Below, one piece after another: positions 26,738-35,463 of a stretch of DNA of 64,000 bases; positions within the stretch are counted from its first letter, which is position 1; each line of letters starts with the position of its first letter. The translations under genes and the position numbers were made by a program. The DNA lies in assembly GCF_041429775.1 (NCBI RefSeq), contig NZ_CP163421.1:558001-622000 (forward strand). The letters run 5' to 3'. The notes beneath the pieces were generated by a model. That model did no database searches. It was not told the origin of the DNA and saw only the letters and a list, made by a program, of their open reading frames with translations. Origin of the DNA: Glycocaulis abyssi (lineage in GTDB: Bacteria; Pseudomonadota; Alphaproteobacteria; Caulobacterales; Maricaulaceae).

Positions 26738-27190
26738 CTATTGAGATGCCGCGGCCGGGCGCAGGGCCTTGTCGTTCGCTGCCGCGCTGAGCAACGCAGT
26801 GCCTGCGACGGCAGCGATGGAAATCCGCAAGGCAATCTCGCCGGAGATGGCGGTGAACATTGTCACAGCCCCGCCTACAACCAGGCAGACCACCAGCACA
26901 GGCAAGGCTGTCCGCCCGGTGCGGATGAAAACCTGCCGCGCGATGGCATCGCCCAGAATGTCCAGCTTCCAGCGCTGGCGGGCGAAAATCACGATCCATA
27001 TCCACAAAATCGCGCTGACCAGCCAGACCCCGAACCCGATGCCCGAGGCGAGATAGCCAACGCCAAGACCCGCCCCGCCAATGAGGGTGAGAGCCTCTCC
27101 GCCCTGCCAGGCGATAATGGCAATGCCGTTCAGCCGCGTCATCAGGCGGATGATCTGGATACTGTCTTCCGGACTGCGCTGCCCTGCCAT
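26738..27190 (-). CDS. Four-helix inner-membrane protein of unknown function
   Basis: A 150-residue protein with four predicted membrane helices (about residues 22-42, 45-67, 95-115 and 118-138), paired with a positively charged loop RQRWKLD between the second and third. GGAGG with 7-base spacing supports ATG 27190. No conserved motif is recognised. It stands 42 bp downstream of the 2-oxoglutarate oxygenase gene and may share its transcript. Confidence 0.65.
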   Translation of the reverse strand: MAGQRSPEDSIQIIRLMTRLNGIAIIAWQGGEALTLIGGAGLGVGYLASGIGFGVWLVSAILWIWIVIFARQRWKLDILGDAIARQVFIRTGRTALPVLVVCLVVGGAVTMFTAISGEIALRISIAAVAGTALLSAAANDKALRPAAASQ

Positions 27191-27232
27191 GCGCTGACCT
27201 CCCCCGTTGGCGGCCAGCGCGCAAGGAAACTC

Positions 27233-28180
27233 TTAAGCGAGGCGAATCTCGCGCAGCCGCTCCATAAGATACTCATGGGCGGTGATGGGCTGCAAATAGC
27301 GGTCGGGATTATCCGCGCTGACGCATTGCGGCAGGGTCTTGATCTCCACGTCCGGCGCGAAGTGCAGGAAGAAGGGCGTGGAGTAGCGTGAGAAGGCCAT
27401 GCGCTCCGCGCTGGGGTTCACCACGCGGTGCGTGGTTGAGGGCAGGACATGGTTGGTCAGGCGTTGCAGCATGTCGCCCACATTGACCACCAGAGCGCCC
27501 GGCGGCGGGTTGATGGCCAGCCATTCGCCGGAGCGCGTCTTCACCTGCAGGCCCGCTTCCTCAGCGCCCAGCAGCAGGGTGATGACATTGATGTCCTCAT
27601 GCGCGCCTGCGCGCACGCCGTCCGGCTCGCCTCTGACGGGCGGGTAGTGCAGGAGGCGCAGAATGGAATTGCCCTCGGCGACGCGTGCCTCGAACCAGTT
27701 TTCCGGCAAGTCCAGATGGCGCGCGATGGCTTTCAGCAGGATGCGGCCCATCGCGTCCAGCGCATCAAACAGATCGCGCGTTGTCTCGTCGAAGCTGGCG
27801 GGGTCACTGACCGGCACATTGGCAGGCATCACATCTGAATAGCGGTGACCCTCGGGCAGGTCGCGCCCCCGATGCCAGAATTCCTTCAGGTCTACAGCCG
27901 CGGCGCCCTTGGCCGCTTCCACGCCGAACGGCGTATAGCCGCGCTGCCCGCCGCCGCCGGGCTGGTGGTATTGCCGCTTGGTGTCGTCTGGCAGCGCGAA
28001 GAAGGCTTTTGTGTCGGCAATGGCGCGGTCGATCACGTCCTGATCGATCGTGTGATCGCTGACCACCGCAAAGCCGAACTCGCGGAAACTGCCGCACAGC
28101 GCATCGGCAAAGCCTTGCGGGTCGCGTGCAGCCTGCGCGAAAGAAACGGGCTTTATCAGGTCTTGCAGGATGGCGCTCAT
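27233..28180 (-). CDS. 2-oxoglutarate/Fe(II)-dependent oxygenase, isopenicillin-N-synthase type
   Basis: A 315-residue enzyme of the DIOX_N / 2OG-FeII_Oxy superfamily. The N-terminal domain ends near FWHRGRDLPEGH; the double-stranded beta-helix core contains the iron ligands in AHEDINVITLL (H and D) and STTHRVVNP (second H). The 2-oxoglutarate-binding arginine and serine are in ERMAFSRYSTPFF. Such enzymes hydroxylate, desaturate or cyclise small molecules using O2. The start at MSAILQDLIK is preferred over an ATG 12 codons upstream because the homology begins there; neither has a good ribosome site. Substrate unknown. Confidence 0.88.
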   Translation of the reverse strand: MSAILQDLIKPVSFAQAARDPQGFADALCGSFREFGFAVVSDHTIDQDVIDRAIADTKAFFALPDDTKRQYHQPGGGGQRGYTPFGVEAAKGAAAVDLKEFWHRGRDLPEGHRYSDVMPANVPVSDPASFDETTRDLFDALDAMGRILLKAIARHLDLPENWFEARVAEGNSILRLLHYPPVRGEPDGVRAGAHEDINVITLLLGAEEAGLQVKTRSGEWLAINPPPGALVVNVGDMLQRLTNHVLPSTTHRVVNPSAERMAFSRYSTPFFLHFAPDVEIKTLPQCVSADNPDRYLQPITAHEYLMERLREIRLA

Positions 28181-28333
28181 GGTCGGTCTACCAGCTTGGG
28201 AAAAGGGGCAGGGCATTTAGCGCGTCTTATGGCAGAGATGAAGGGCGCTTACCCTTGACGATGCAGCGATGACGGACAACTTGCCAGTCATAATCACGCG
28301 GCCCAATGTCGCGCGCCAAGCAAAAGGTGTCCC

Positions 28334-29056
28334 ATGTCCCAATCCCCCATCGATGTATTTTACTGGCCGACGCCTAATGGCTGGAAGGTCACCATTGCGC
28401 TGGAGGAGATGGGCCTGCCTTACGTGATCCGGCCGGTGAATATCGGCGCGGGCGAGCAGTTCAGGCCGGAATTCCTTGCCATCAGCCCCAATAACCGCAT
28501 GCCCGCCATTACTGATCCGGACGGCCCGGACGGCAAGCCGATCTCGATTTTTGAAAGCGGTGCGATCCTGCAATATCTCGCCCGCAAGACGGGCAAGTTC
28601 TACGGCGCCAATCCGCGCGAGCAGGCAGAGGTGGAGCAATGGCTCTACTGGCAGATGGGCGGGCTGGGGCCGATGGCAGGTCAGGCGCACCATTTCCGCT
28701 CCTACGCGAAAAAGATCGAACCGGACGAGACCAAGCTCGAATACGGCGCGAACCGCTACACCAATGAGGTGAACCGGCTTTATGGCGTGCTCGACCGGCG
28801 GCTTGCCGACCGCGAATACCTCGCCGGGCCATACTCCATCGCCGACATGGCGGCCTGGCCGTGGATACTGCCTGAGGGGCAGGGCCAGAATCTCGATGAC
28901 TTCCCGAACCTGAAAGCCTGGGTGGAGCGGCTGAAAGAGCGCCCGGCTTTGCGCCGGGGCCGCGATGCAGGCAAGGAGCTGCGTTCCAACCTCGCCGAAG
29001 ACTCCGAGGAAGCCAAAAAGGCCCGCGCGATATTGTTTGGGCAGAAGGCGCTTTAG
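28334..29056 (+). CDS. Glutathione S-transferase, YfcG/Ure2p-like
   Basis: A 240-residue cytosolic thioltransferase-fold enzyme. The thioredoxin-like N-domain reads IDVFYWPTPNGWKVTIALEE, with asparagine (PNGWK) in place of a catalytic cysteine or serine, as in the YfcG/YghU class. The cis-proline MPAI and the GSH-binding FESGAILQYLA follow. The helical C-domain contains YSIADMAAWPWI. These enzymes act as GSH- or GSSG-dependent disulphide reductases. It is divergent from the oxygenase gene and followed by a repeat-rich intergenic stretch. Confidence 0.93.
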   Translation: MSQSPIDVFYWPTPNGWKVTIALEEMGLPYVIRPVNIGAGEQFRPEFLAISPNNRMPAITDPDGPDGKPISIFESGAILQYLARKTGKFYGANPREQAEVEQWLYWQMGGLGPMAGQAHHFRSYAKKIEPDETKLEYGANRYTNEVNRLYGVLDRRLADREYLAGPYSIADMAAWPWILPEGQGQNLDDFPNLKAWVERLKERPALRRGRDAGKELRSNLAEDSEEAKKARAILFGQKAL

Positions 29057-29059
29057 GAC

Positions 29060-29285
29060 CTCAGTTCTTCCATGTTGTCATGGCCCGGCTTGTCCGGGCC
29101 ACCCATGCCTCTGGCCTTTGAACAACGGATTACTTGCAGGCCGCGTAGCGGCCTGAAAAGCGCGAACGCGCGCCCGCGACTAACTGTGCCCGCGTAGGCG
29201 GGTATTCGCGGAACATCGCAACGCGGACGCGTTGCGCAACCAACAGAGGCATGGGTCCCCCGCATGAAGCGGGGGATGACACCTT
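29060..29285. repeat. Mosaic palindromic intergenic repeat, copy A
   Basis: This stretch strings together short palindromes: CCCGGCttGTCCGGG, AGGCCGcgtaGCGGCCT, CCCGCGtaggCGGG, and CCCCCGCatgaaGCGGGGG near 29256-29275. Its core at 29171-29240 recurs almost unchanged at 62349-62418 and in inverted orientation at 42557-42620 and 60110-60157. The copies differ by loss or gain of individual hairpins. No gene is seen here. Confidence 0.8.
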
Positions 29286-29348
29286 TCTGCAATACGTTGA
29301 AGCCTCCCGCCCGCCATGCTTGGATAGGGCGTGCGTAAGGGGGAAAGC

Positions 29349-30644
29349 GTGGCACGACGGGGATCGAGATACAGCCTTGAGAGGGTTCAGGCGCGCGCGC
29401 GGCGCGTGCGTCACCCGCGTGAAGCCGGATTGCCGCGGCGCCTGATATGGTGGGGCTGGCAGGCACTGGCGGCTCTCGCGCGCCCTGCCGTCTTTGCTGT
29501 TCTCGTGGCCTTGGCCGGCTTCTCGGCGTTTGACGGCATGCGCCATCTGAACCCTGTAGCCGATATGCCTGACCGCGCCGGACGCGTGAACGACGCCTTT
29601 GCCTCACTGGCGCCGGACGCGGCCACAGCGGCCTCGATCTGGAGCAATGAGCTGGAAACCGCCATGCAGCCACGCGCAGGGCTGCCGCCCGACAACGCGC
29701 TTGCCGCAAGCCTGCTGGCCGCATTCGAGCCGATGGCTGGCCGGGAACGCTTCTCCAGTATGGTGTGGGCGGAATTGCATGCTCGATCATCCCCGGAGGC
29801 AGAGGCCATCCTCAGAGCATTGCCAGTCTGGGTCCGGACGCGGGAGCTGGAATCGGCGTGGAATCGCCAGATGGAGCATGCGCGAGGACATTCAGGACGC
29901 GCTGCAGCGGCAGGGCTCGCCCCCGCTGCGGTCCGCACGCGGTTAGAACGCGCCGGGCGGCTCTACGACGCAGTTCAGCCGTTTCAGGCCGCCTTCTTCG
30001 CTGGCCATGAGGACGGCGCGCTCAATCTCGCCCTGCTGCCCGGCCTGTCAGCCGGGGCAGGCGAGCTTTGGCTTCAGTCCGACCAGATGGCCGCTCTTGC
30101 TCATTGCCCCGCTGGAGAGCCACTGGAATGCGCGCTGGCGCGCATGGGCCGTGATGCCGGGGCGGGACAGGGCGCGCGCCTGCTGCGCGCCGCCCTGCTG
30201 GCCGGGCAAGTGGATGACGCCTTCCGGTCAGAACTTCAATCGGCCAATGAACAGACACTTCACGCCATTGCCAGTGAGCTGGGCGCGGTGGCGCGCTACA
30301 CCTCCAACATTGATGCCATCCGGCTGACCGCCCTGCTGGAAACGCCGCAGGACGCCGCGCGCCTGCGCCGCCTGTCGCTGGAGGCGGGGCCGCGCACGCT
30401 GGCGCTGGCGCATTTTCACGGGCGCGGCGCGCTGGCGCTGGATCGCGGTGAGGGTCAGGCCAGCCCCGTCACCGCCGAAGCCTGGGAGCGATTTGTGCTG
30501 GCGGGCGTGTTTGCCGCGCTGGCTCTTGGCATTGTGCTGGCGGCGCTGACATCGGCTTTCAGCGTGCGCGTAACCGGCCGGGCCGGGCTGGGACAGCGCA
30601 TCGATATCGCGATGCGTGAGTTACTTCTTGGTAGGAAAGTCTAA
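29349..30644 (+). CDS. Bitopic or hairpin membrane protein of unknown function
   Basis: A protein of about 431 residues, with a basic N-terminal 35 residues, a membrane helix at about 47-65, a long Ala-rich helical domain (about 70-385) and a second membrane helix at about 392-415 with a short basic tail. The middle domain should therefore lie outside the cytoplasm. No family is recognised. GTG 29349 has a GGGGG ribosome site at suitable spacing; an in-frame GTG at 29331 does not. No partner gene adjoins it. Confidence 0.65.
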   Translation: MARRGSRYSLERVQARARRVRHPREAGLPRRLIWWGWQALAALARPAVFAVLVALAGFSAFDGMRHLNPVADMPDRAGRVNDAFASLAPDAATAASIWSNELETAMQPRAGLPPDNALAASLLAAFEPMAGRERFSSMVWAELHARSSPEAEAILRALPVWVRTRELESAWNRQMEHARGHSGRAAAAGLAPAAVRTRLERAGRLYDAVQPFQAAFFAGHEDGALNLALLPGLSAGAGELWLQSDQMAALAHCPAGEPLECALARMGRDAGAGQGARLLRAALLAGQVDDAFRSELQSANEQTLHAIASELGAVARYTSNIDAIRLTALLETPQDAARLRRLSLEAGPRTLALAHFHGRGALALDRGEGQASPVTAEAWERFVLAGVFAALALGIVLAALTSAFSVRVTGRAGLGQRIDIAMRELLLGRKV

Positions 30645-30818
30645 CAAAAATAAATGCTTAAAATGCATTATTCTTAGTTTGCCTTAACCCTGTGGATACC
30701 ATTCCCCGCGAATATGCCCTCACACCAACGCAAAACCTTGCGTGGGTGGTGGGGTGTCAATCACGGGTTCGAGACGAGGGCAAAGCCCCGCAGAACCCAA
30801 ATGGAATGGGGAAGACAA

Positions 30819-31091
30819 ATGGCTTTCACCGATGTGGAAACCCGTCAGGTTCACGACGCGATCAATACCGATCCGACCGGCGAGGATTTGTGCAAGCTCG
30901 GCCTGCTCTACTCAACGGGCCAGGGCGGCGTTGTCGACTATGTCGAGGCGCACAAATGGTTCAACCTGGCAGCCCTGATGGGCTCTGAGCCGGCAAAGCA
31001 CTACCGCAGGGAAGTGTCCAGCGAGATGGGTACCGAAGACATCGCGGCGGCACAGCGCGCGGCGCGCGAGTGGCTCTCCACCCGTCACTAG
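30819..31091 (+). CDS. Small Sel1-repeat protein
   Basis: A 90-residue protein with one recognisable Sel1-like unit: LCKLGLLYSTGQGGVVDYVEAHKWFNLAA is the signature, with its conserved LG..Y..G, D..A and W...AA positions (residues about 24-52). A second helical half follows. No signal peptide is present, so it is probably cytosolic and binds another protein. ATG 30819 is preferred (GGGGAAG leader); ATG 30801 is in frame. Sel1 modules also occur in the large envelope protein at 16300. Confidence 0.75.
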   Translation: MAFTDVETRQVHDAINTDPTGEDLCKLGLLYSTGQGGVVDYVEAHKWFNLAALMGSEPAKHYRREVSSEMGTEDIAAAQRAAREWLSTRH

Positions 31092-31104
31092 GCTGGTCTG
31101 CCGG

Positions 31105-31845
31105 TCAGTTGCGCGTTGCCTCGAACAGCAGGTAGTTGAAGCCTGCATCGAGCGGCAGGATGCCGCGCACGAACTGGTCGACGAACAGATTGACCTCGGC
31201 AATGGTCGAGCGCGGCACGAACACGACATCGTGCCGGGCCAGCGGGATCATGTCGGTCGGCTGTCCGCGCAGTGCGGAGCGTACATCAACCGTGCGCATC
31301 ATCGCGCCGCCATCGGGCGCACGCCGCAGGACGACGACCGAGTTGCGCCGCGCGGTGGTCTGGAAGCCGCCAGCAAACATGATGGCTTCGAGCACGCCTG
31401 TCCGGCCGTCCGGCAGCGGGTAGGGGCCCGGCGCGTTCACCTCGCCGCCGACCAGAATGCGCTGTGAGCCAAAGCTGAGGGGGCGCACCTCCACGATGGG
31501 GTCGCGAAGCACCCGTGAATACCCGTCTGCGATGGCCCGTGCAGCTTCCGGCGCTGTCTTTTGCGACACCATCACCCCGCCCACAAGCGGCAGGCTTGCG
31601 CGGCCGTCCGGGCCGATTTCCACCTCGCGCGACAATTCCGGCGCGGTGTGGACCGTCACTTCAATCGCATCGCCGGGATAGAGCCGGTAAACCGGATCGC
31701 CGCTGGTCCATGCCTGGAAGCGCGATGGCTCGAATCCGTTGGCAGTCGGACGCGCGCGCCCGCCGCAGGCGGAAAGACCAATTGCTGCACTGCCAGCCAG
31801 CAGAGCAGCGAGCGCGTTGCGCCGTGTCCAGTCAAATTCGCCCAT
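31105..31845 (-). CDS. Polysaccharide export outer-membrane lipoprotein, Wza-like
   Basis: A 246-residue member of the polysaccharide export (Poly_export/SLBB) family. It has a signal peptide with lipobox LSA-C, the export domain beginning YRLYPGDAIEVTVHTAPELS (about residues 55-130), and one SLBB beta-grasp domain (about 135-220, with ILVGGEVNAPGPYPL). It would form the outer-membrane pore for the polymer made by the neighbouring genes. It is divergent from the Wzc-like gene, with about 90 bp of shared promoter region. ATG 31845 is chosen for its GAAGG leader. Confidence 0.92.
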   Translation of the reverse strand: MGEFDWTRRNALAALLAGSAAIGLSACGGRARPTANGFEPSRFQAWTSGDPVYRLYPGDAIEVTVHTAPELSREVEIGPDGRASLPLVGGVMVSQKTAPEAARAIADGYSRVLRDPIVEVRPLSFGSQRILVGGEVNAPGPYPLPDGRTGVLEAIMFAGGFQTTARRNSVVVLRRAPDGGAMMRTVDVRSALRGQPTDMIPLARHDVVFVPRSTIAEVNLFVDQFVRGILPLDAGFNYLLFEATRN

Positions 31846-31934
31846 GGGTCGCCACCTTCGAGTCACTGACATATTTGATGAAGTGTAGCCTTCAGCGAGC
31901 CGGGCTAAGAAAAAATTAAGCGCACCCCCGCCAG

Positions 31935-33524
31935 ATGTCGCTTATGGAATCAACGCGCGGTCCCGCTTCAGGAAACGCCGCCCCGGCAGGCATGGGCCGC
32001 CGGGAGCTGGATCTGTTTGACCTGCTGGCACTGGCATGGTCGCAGAAGCTGCTGATCGTCATCGTTTTCGTGCTTCTTTTCGTGCCGATGGCGGCCGCAG
32101 CCTGGTTTGTCCTGAAGCCTGAATATGTCGCGCAGTCGCGGCTTCTGGTCCTGCTGGATCAGGAAGATCAGGCACCGGGCGCGGCAGGCTCCGGCGGCGC
32201 GTTCACGCTCGATCAGGTGTTGCAGTCGGAAGCGGAAATCCTCAACTCGGAAACTGTTCGCCGCCTCGCCATCGAGCGTCAGGGCAGCTCGCCCCAGCCT
32301 GCAGTGCTGCGCGAGATGCGCACAAGCTTCCAGGTCGAGCGCGCGCCCCATGCCAGCGTGCTGCATGCCAGCTATGCCGGGGAGACACCGCAATCGGCAG
32401 CCAATGTGCTGAACGCCATCGTGGATGCCTACCTTGCCTATCGCCGCGAAGTGCTGGTCGAAGACGGCGCCGACGCGCTGGGCCAGCGCCTGGCCGCCGC
32501 CGAAATTGCCGCGGCCGTGGCCGAGACCAATCTGCGTACTTTCCTGACCGAAAACGCCATTGTCGATTTTCAGGCAGAGCGTCTGGCGCTGGTCACGCGC
32601 ATGACCGAGCTGGAAAACTCCCTTCTGGCAGCCGAGGCTGCGACGCAGTCTGCGCGTGGAGGGGCTGCGGCCCTGTCTCAGCGCTTGCGGGACATGCCGC
32701 AATCCATTGAGCTTTATGTGGAAAATGATGTGACGGGCCAGCTTCTCGCGCTGGAGGTCCGCCGCCGCGAGCTGACATCGCGCTATCAGGATGACGCGCC
32801 GCCGGTTCAGGCACTTGACCGCGAAATCCGCGCCCTGCGCGAGCTGGTGCAGTCTGGCGGGGCGGATGGTGCGGGGCAGCGGCGCACAGGCGCCAATCCG
32901 GTCTATCAGGAGCTCGACACCGCGCGCCTTCAACGCGAGTCCGAAGCCGCCGCGCAGGCGCGTCTTGCCGCCACGCTTCGCTCGCAGCTGGAGGCCGCCC
33001 GCGCTCAGGCCGACCGGCTGGCCGGGCTTTCCAGCCAGTATGACCGGCTGAGCCGGGAGGCCAGTTCGCGCGGCGAGGCTGCAGGGCGTCTGGCCTTGCA
33101 GTTTGCCGCGGCTTCTTCGCGCCGGGGCGGTGCATCCGGCATTGCGGATTCGGTGCGTATCGTCGAGCGGGCAACGCCGCCAGCGCAGGCGCGCTCCTTG
33201 CGCAATGCGGCCATAGCGGCGGCCGGGATACTGGCGCTGGGCGCTGCCGTGCTGGTTGGCCTGCTCAAAGGCTATTTCGAGGCCACACGTGACCCGCGCA
33301 CCCTGCGCCGCCCGGCACAGTCAGAGCCGCACGATGAGCTGTCTGTTTCAGACATCGAGCCCGCGCCTGTACCCCACCGGCAAGCGGCCAGAACCGCACC
33401 ACCACCTGCCTGCCGCCAGCACTCAGCGCCGGTGTCTGCGCAACCTGCTGCAAGGCCCCTTGCCGTGCTGGCCCGCGTGCGGGATTTTGGTCCGGGTAGT
33501 ATTCAAGGGGCAGGGCGGGCATGA
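31935..33524 (+). CDS. Polysaccharide co-polymerase, GumC/Wzc-like without kinase domain
   Basis: A 529-residue inner-membrane protein with an N-terminal Wzz domain starting DLFDLLALAWSQKLLIVIV, whose first helix is about residues 37-60. A long periplasmic coiled coil follows (about 150-420), then a second membrane helix at about 425-445 (AAIAAAGILALGAAVLVGLL). The cytoplasmic tail of about 85 residues is proline-rich and contains no kinase. The missing ATPase is replaced by the separate gene that overlaps its stop as ATGA, the split arrangement typical of Gram-positive systems and of some alphaproteobacteria. It sets chain length and bridges to the export pore. Confidence 0.9.
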   Translation: MSLMESTRGPASGNAAPAGMGRRELDLFDLLALAWSQKLLIVIVFVLLFVPMAAAAWFVLKPEYVAQSRLLVLLDQEDQAPGAAGSGGAFTLDQVLQSEAEILNSETVRRLAIERQGSSPQPAVLREMRTSFQVERAPHASVLHASYAGETPQSAANVLNAIVDAYLAYRREVLVEDGADALGQRLAAAEIAAAVAETNLRTFLTENAIVDFQAERLALVTRMTELENSLLAAEAATQSARGGAAALSQRLRDMPQSIELYVENDVTGQLLALEVRRRELTSRYQDDAPPVQALDREIRALRELVQSGGADGAGQRRTGANPVYQELDTARLQRESEAAAQARLAATLRSQLEAARAQADRLAGLSSQYDRLSREASSRGEAAGRLALQFAAASSRRGGASGIADSVRIVERATPPAQARSLRNAAIAAAGILALGAAVLVGLLKGYFEATRDPRTLRRPAQSEPHDELSVSDIEPAPVPHRQAARTAPPPACRQHSAPVSAQPAARPLAVLARVRDFGPGSIQGAGRA

Positions 33525-34210
33525 CCGGCCCCGGACCTGCGCTACCTTCGGAACCATTAGCGGAGACAGACGGCGTGAATCCGTTCGCCACAGAGCTTGC
33601 CGATCTGGCACGCAGGCTGGCCCCTCCCGGGGCGCCGGGCAAAGCCGTGATGATGCTCGGCATCACTGCCAAGGCCGGTACGTCCAGCGTCGCCGCCGGG
33701 CTGGCGCGCGCGGCTGCGGTGGAAACCGGCGGGCCGGTCTGGCTGGTGGATCTCGATTTTGCCAATAACCCGCAGGCCAGCCGGGCGCGGCTCAATGGCT
33801 CGGCCTATTCCACCGAAATCGGCGCCGAACCGTTCTGGGCAGCAGAACCGGCCGGAACGGGGCGTCTCGTGCTGCGCAAGCTGGAAGCGGCCTATGTGCT
33901 GGTTACGCGTTTCCAGCACAAGCCCGGTGAGATGGAGCGACTCGTCTACAAGCGCGCGCCGGGCTACTGGCAGCAATTGCGCGCCATGGCTCCGCTTAGC
34001 GTAGTTGATGTGCCGCATGGCTCACCGGCCATAGCCGCTGTCGCGCCTGATCTTGATGGCGTCATCCTTGTGGCCAATGCGCGCCGCGACAAGCGGGCCG
34101 ATGCCGAACGCCTCGCGGCCCATATCGAAAAGCTGGGCGCAAAAGTGCTGGGCGTGATCGTGAACCGCGCCCATGACTGGCAGGGTGAGGCGAGGGGAGC
34201 CGCGCAATGA
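33521..34210 (+). CDS. BY-kinase/CpsD-like ATPase with degenerate P-loop
   Basis: A 229-residue protein with the MinD/ParA-like fold seen in CpsD and the Wzc kinase domain: MMLGITAKAGTSSVAAGLA corresponds to Walker A, WLVDLDFANN to Walker A', and LSVVDVPHGSPA to Walker B. The Walker A lysine-serine pair (GKS/T) reads GTSS here, so ATP binding is likely weakened or lost, and no tyrosine cluster is present at the C-terminus. It overlaps the Wzc-like gene on one side and the Wzy-like gene on the other, each as ATGA. It may act as a structural partner of the co-polymerase. Confidence 0.75.
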   Translation: MTGPGPALPSEPLAETDGVNPFATELADLARRLAPPGAPGKAVMMLGITAKAGTSSVAAGLARAAAVETGGPVWLVDLDFANNPQASRARLNGSAYSTEIGAEPFWAAEPAGTGRLVLRKLEAAYVLVTRFQHKPGEMERLVYKRAPGYWQQLRAMAPLSVVDVPHGSPAIAAVAPDLDGVILVANARRDKRADAERLAAHIEKLGAKVLGVIVNRAHDWQGEARGAAQ

Positions 34211-35463
34211 ACGCGCTCCACCGGGCGGATATCTGGCGCTCGGCCTTTCCCCGCCTGACCTTCCTGCCCTTGCTGGAAGCGGCGCTGGCGGTTCTGGCCA
34301 TATTGTTGTTTTCGCAGGCCCTGCTGGGGCCATTGCTGGTTGATCCGCTAAAGCCGGATGCGGCAGAGGCGCTGCGTCTGGTCTGGCTGCCGGTTTACGG
34401 TGTGACCCTCATCCTGATCGCCATGCGCCCTCTGGCCTTTCTGGAGACGGCGCTCAGGGCCTGGCCGCTCGTGCTGCTGGCGGTATTGGCCGGACTGTCC
34501 ACCTTCTGGTCGATCGATCCGGACATCACCTCGCGCCGCGCGCTGGCGCTGGCCATGACGACCCTGTTCGGCCTGTGGCTGGCATCGCGTTTCGACTGGA
34601 AGTCTCTCCTGACCATTCTGGCGGTCAGCTTTGCCATTTTGTTGATTGGCAGCGCGATAGCCGGGGCGTTGGTGCCAAGCTTTGGCGTGATGCAGGAAGT
34701 CCATCCCGGCGCGTGGCGCGGCCTGTGGTGGGAGAAGAATACGCTGGGCGCGATGATGGGCTGGGCCGTGCTGGCCTTTGTGGGCGCAGCGGCGTTCGAT
34801 GCAAAGCGCCGCATGCTTTGGCTGGCCCTCGTGATCCCCGCGCTGGCTCTGGTCCTGCTCTCCACCTCGCGCACGGCGCTGCTGGCGAGCTTCATCGCGA
34901 TTGCCGGGCCGGGCATGATCGCGATGGCGCGCCGGGATGCGGCCTCATCCGCGATTGCCATAATGGCAGGTGTTGTGGGGGTATCACTGGGCATTCTGGT
35001 GCTGGTGATCGGCCCCGGTGTCCTGCTCGAAGCGCTGGGCCGCGATGCGACCTTCACCGGCCGGACAGACATCTGGGAGGCGCTGTTCCGCCAGATACGT
35101 GAGCGCCCGCTGCTGGGTTTTGGCTATGGCGTTTTCTGGCAGGTGGAGCTGGGGCCGGCGCACTGGGTGCGGCTGGAAACAAGCTGGCCTGTGCCGACGG
35201 CGCATAATGGCTGGATAGAGACCGCGCTCGCCACCGGACTTGTCGGGGTGGGCATTGCCCTGATTGCTTACGCTGGCGCGCTGGGCAGCGCGGTCATGCG
35301 CCTGTTCCGGGGCAATGAGACCTATTGGGCGCTGCCCTTCCTCGTCATGTGGGGGCTGATCAGTTTTTCCGAGAGCAATCTCGCCGAGCAGAATTCGCTC
35401 ATGTGGGTGATGTTCACCGCAACGGCGGCGAAACTGGCTCAGCCGCGCGAGGCCGCGCCGTAA
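34207..35463 (+). CDS. O-antigen ligase/polymerase-like membrane protein (Wzy/WaaL family)
   Basis: A 418-residue protein with 10-12 predicted membrane helices and a Wzy_C-type region: a large periplasmic loop around TFTGRTDIWEALFRQIRERPLLGFGYG and a later HNGWIETALATG. These residues are conserved in the family. It would polymerise the repeat units flipped by the Wzx-like protein. It is the last gene of the three-gene plus-strand unit, and its 3' end overlaps the convergent glycosyltransferase gene by 25 bases. Confidence 0.9.
   Translation: MNALHRADIWRSAFPRLTFLPLLEAALAVLAILLFSQALLGPLLVDPLKPDAAEALRLVWLPVYGVTLILIAMRPLAFLETALRAWPLVLLAVLAGLSTFWSIDPDITSRRALALAMTTLFGLWLASRFDWKSLLTILAVSFAILLIGSAIAGALVPSFGVMQEVHPGAWRGLWWEKNTLGAMMGWAVLAFVGAAAFDAKRRMLWLALVIPALALVLLSTSRTALLASFIAIAGPGMIAMARRDAASSAIAIMAGVVGVSLGILVLVIGPGVLLEALGRDATFTGRTDIWEALFRQIRERPLLGFGYGVFWQVELGPAHWVRLETSWPVPTAHNGWIETALATGLVGVGIALIAYAGALGSAVMRLFRGNETYWALPFLVMWGLISFSESNLAEQNSLMWVMFTATAAKLAQPREAAP

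Noticed and set aside
28217-28693. 158-codon minus-strand frame opposite the GST gene
   Set aside because: Shadow of the plus-strand GST, which has complete family motifs.
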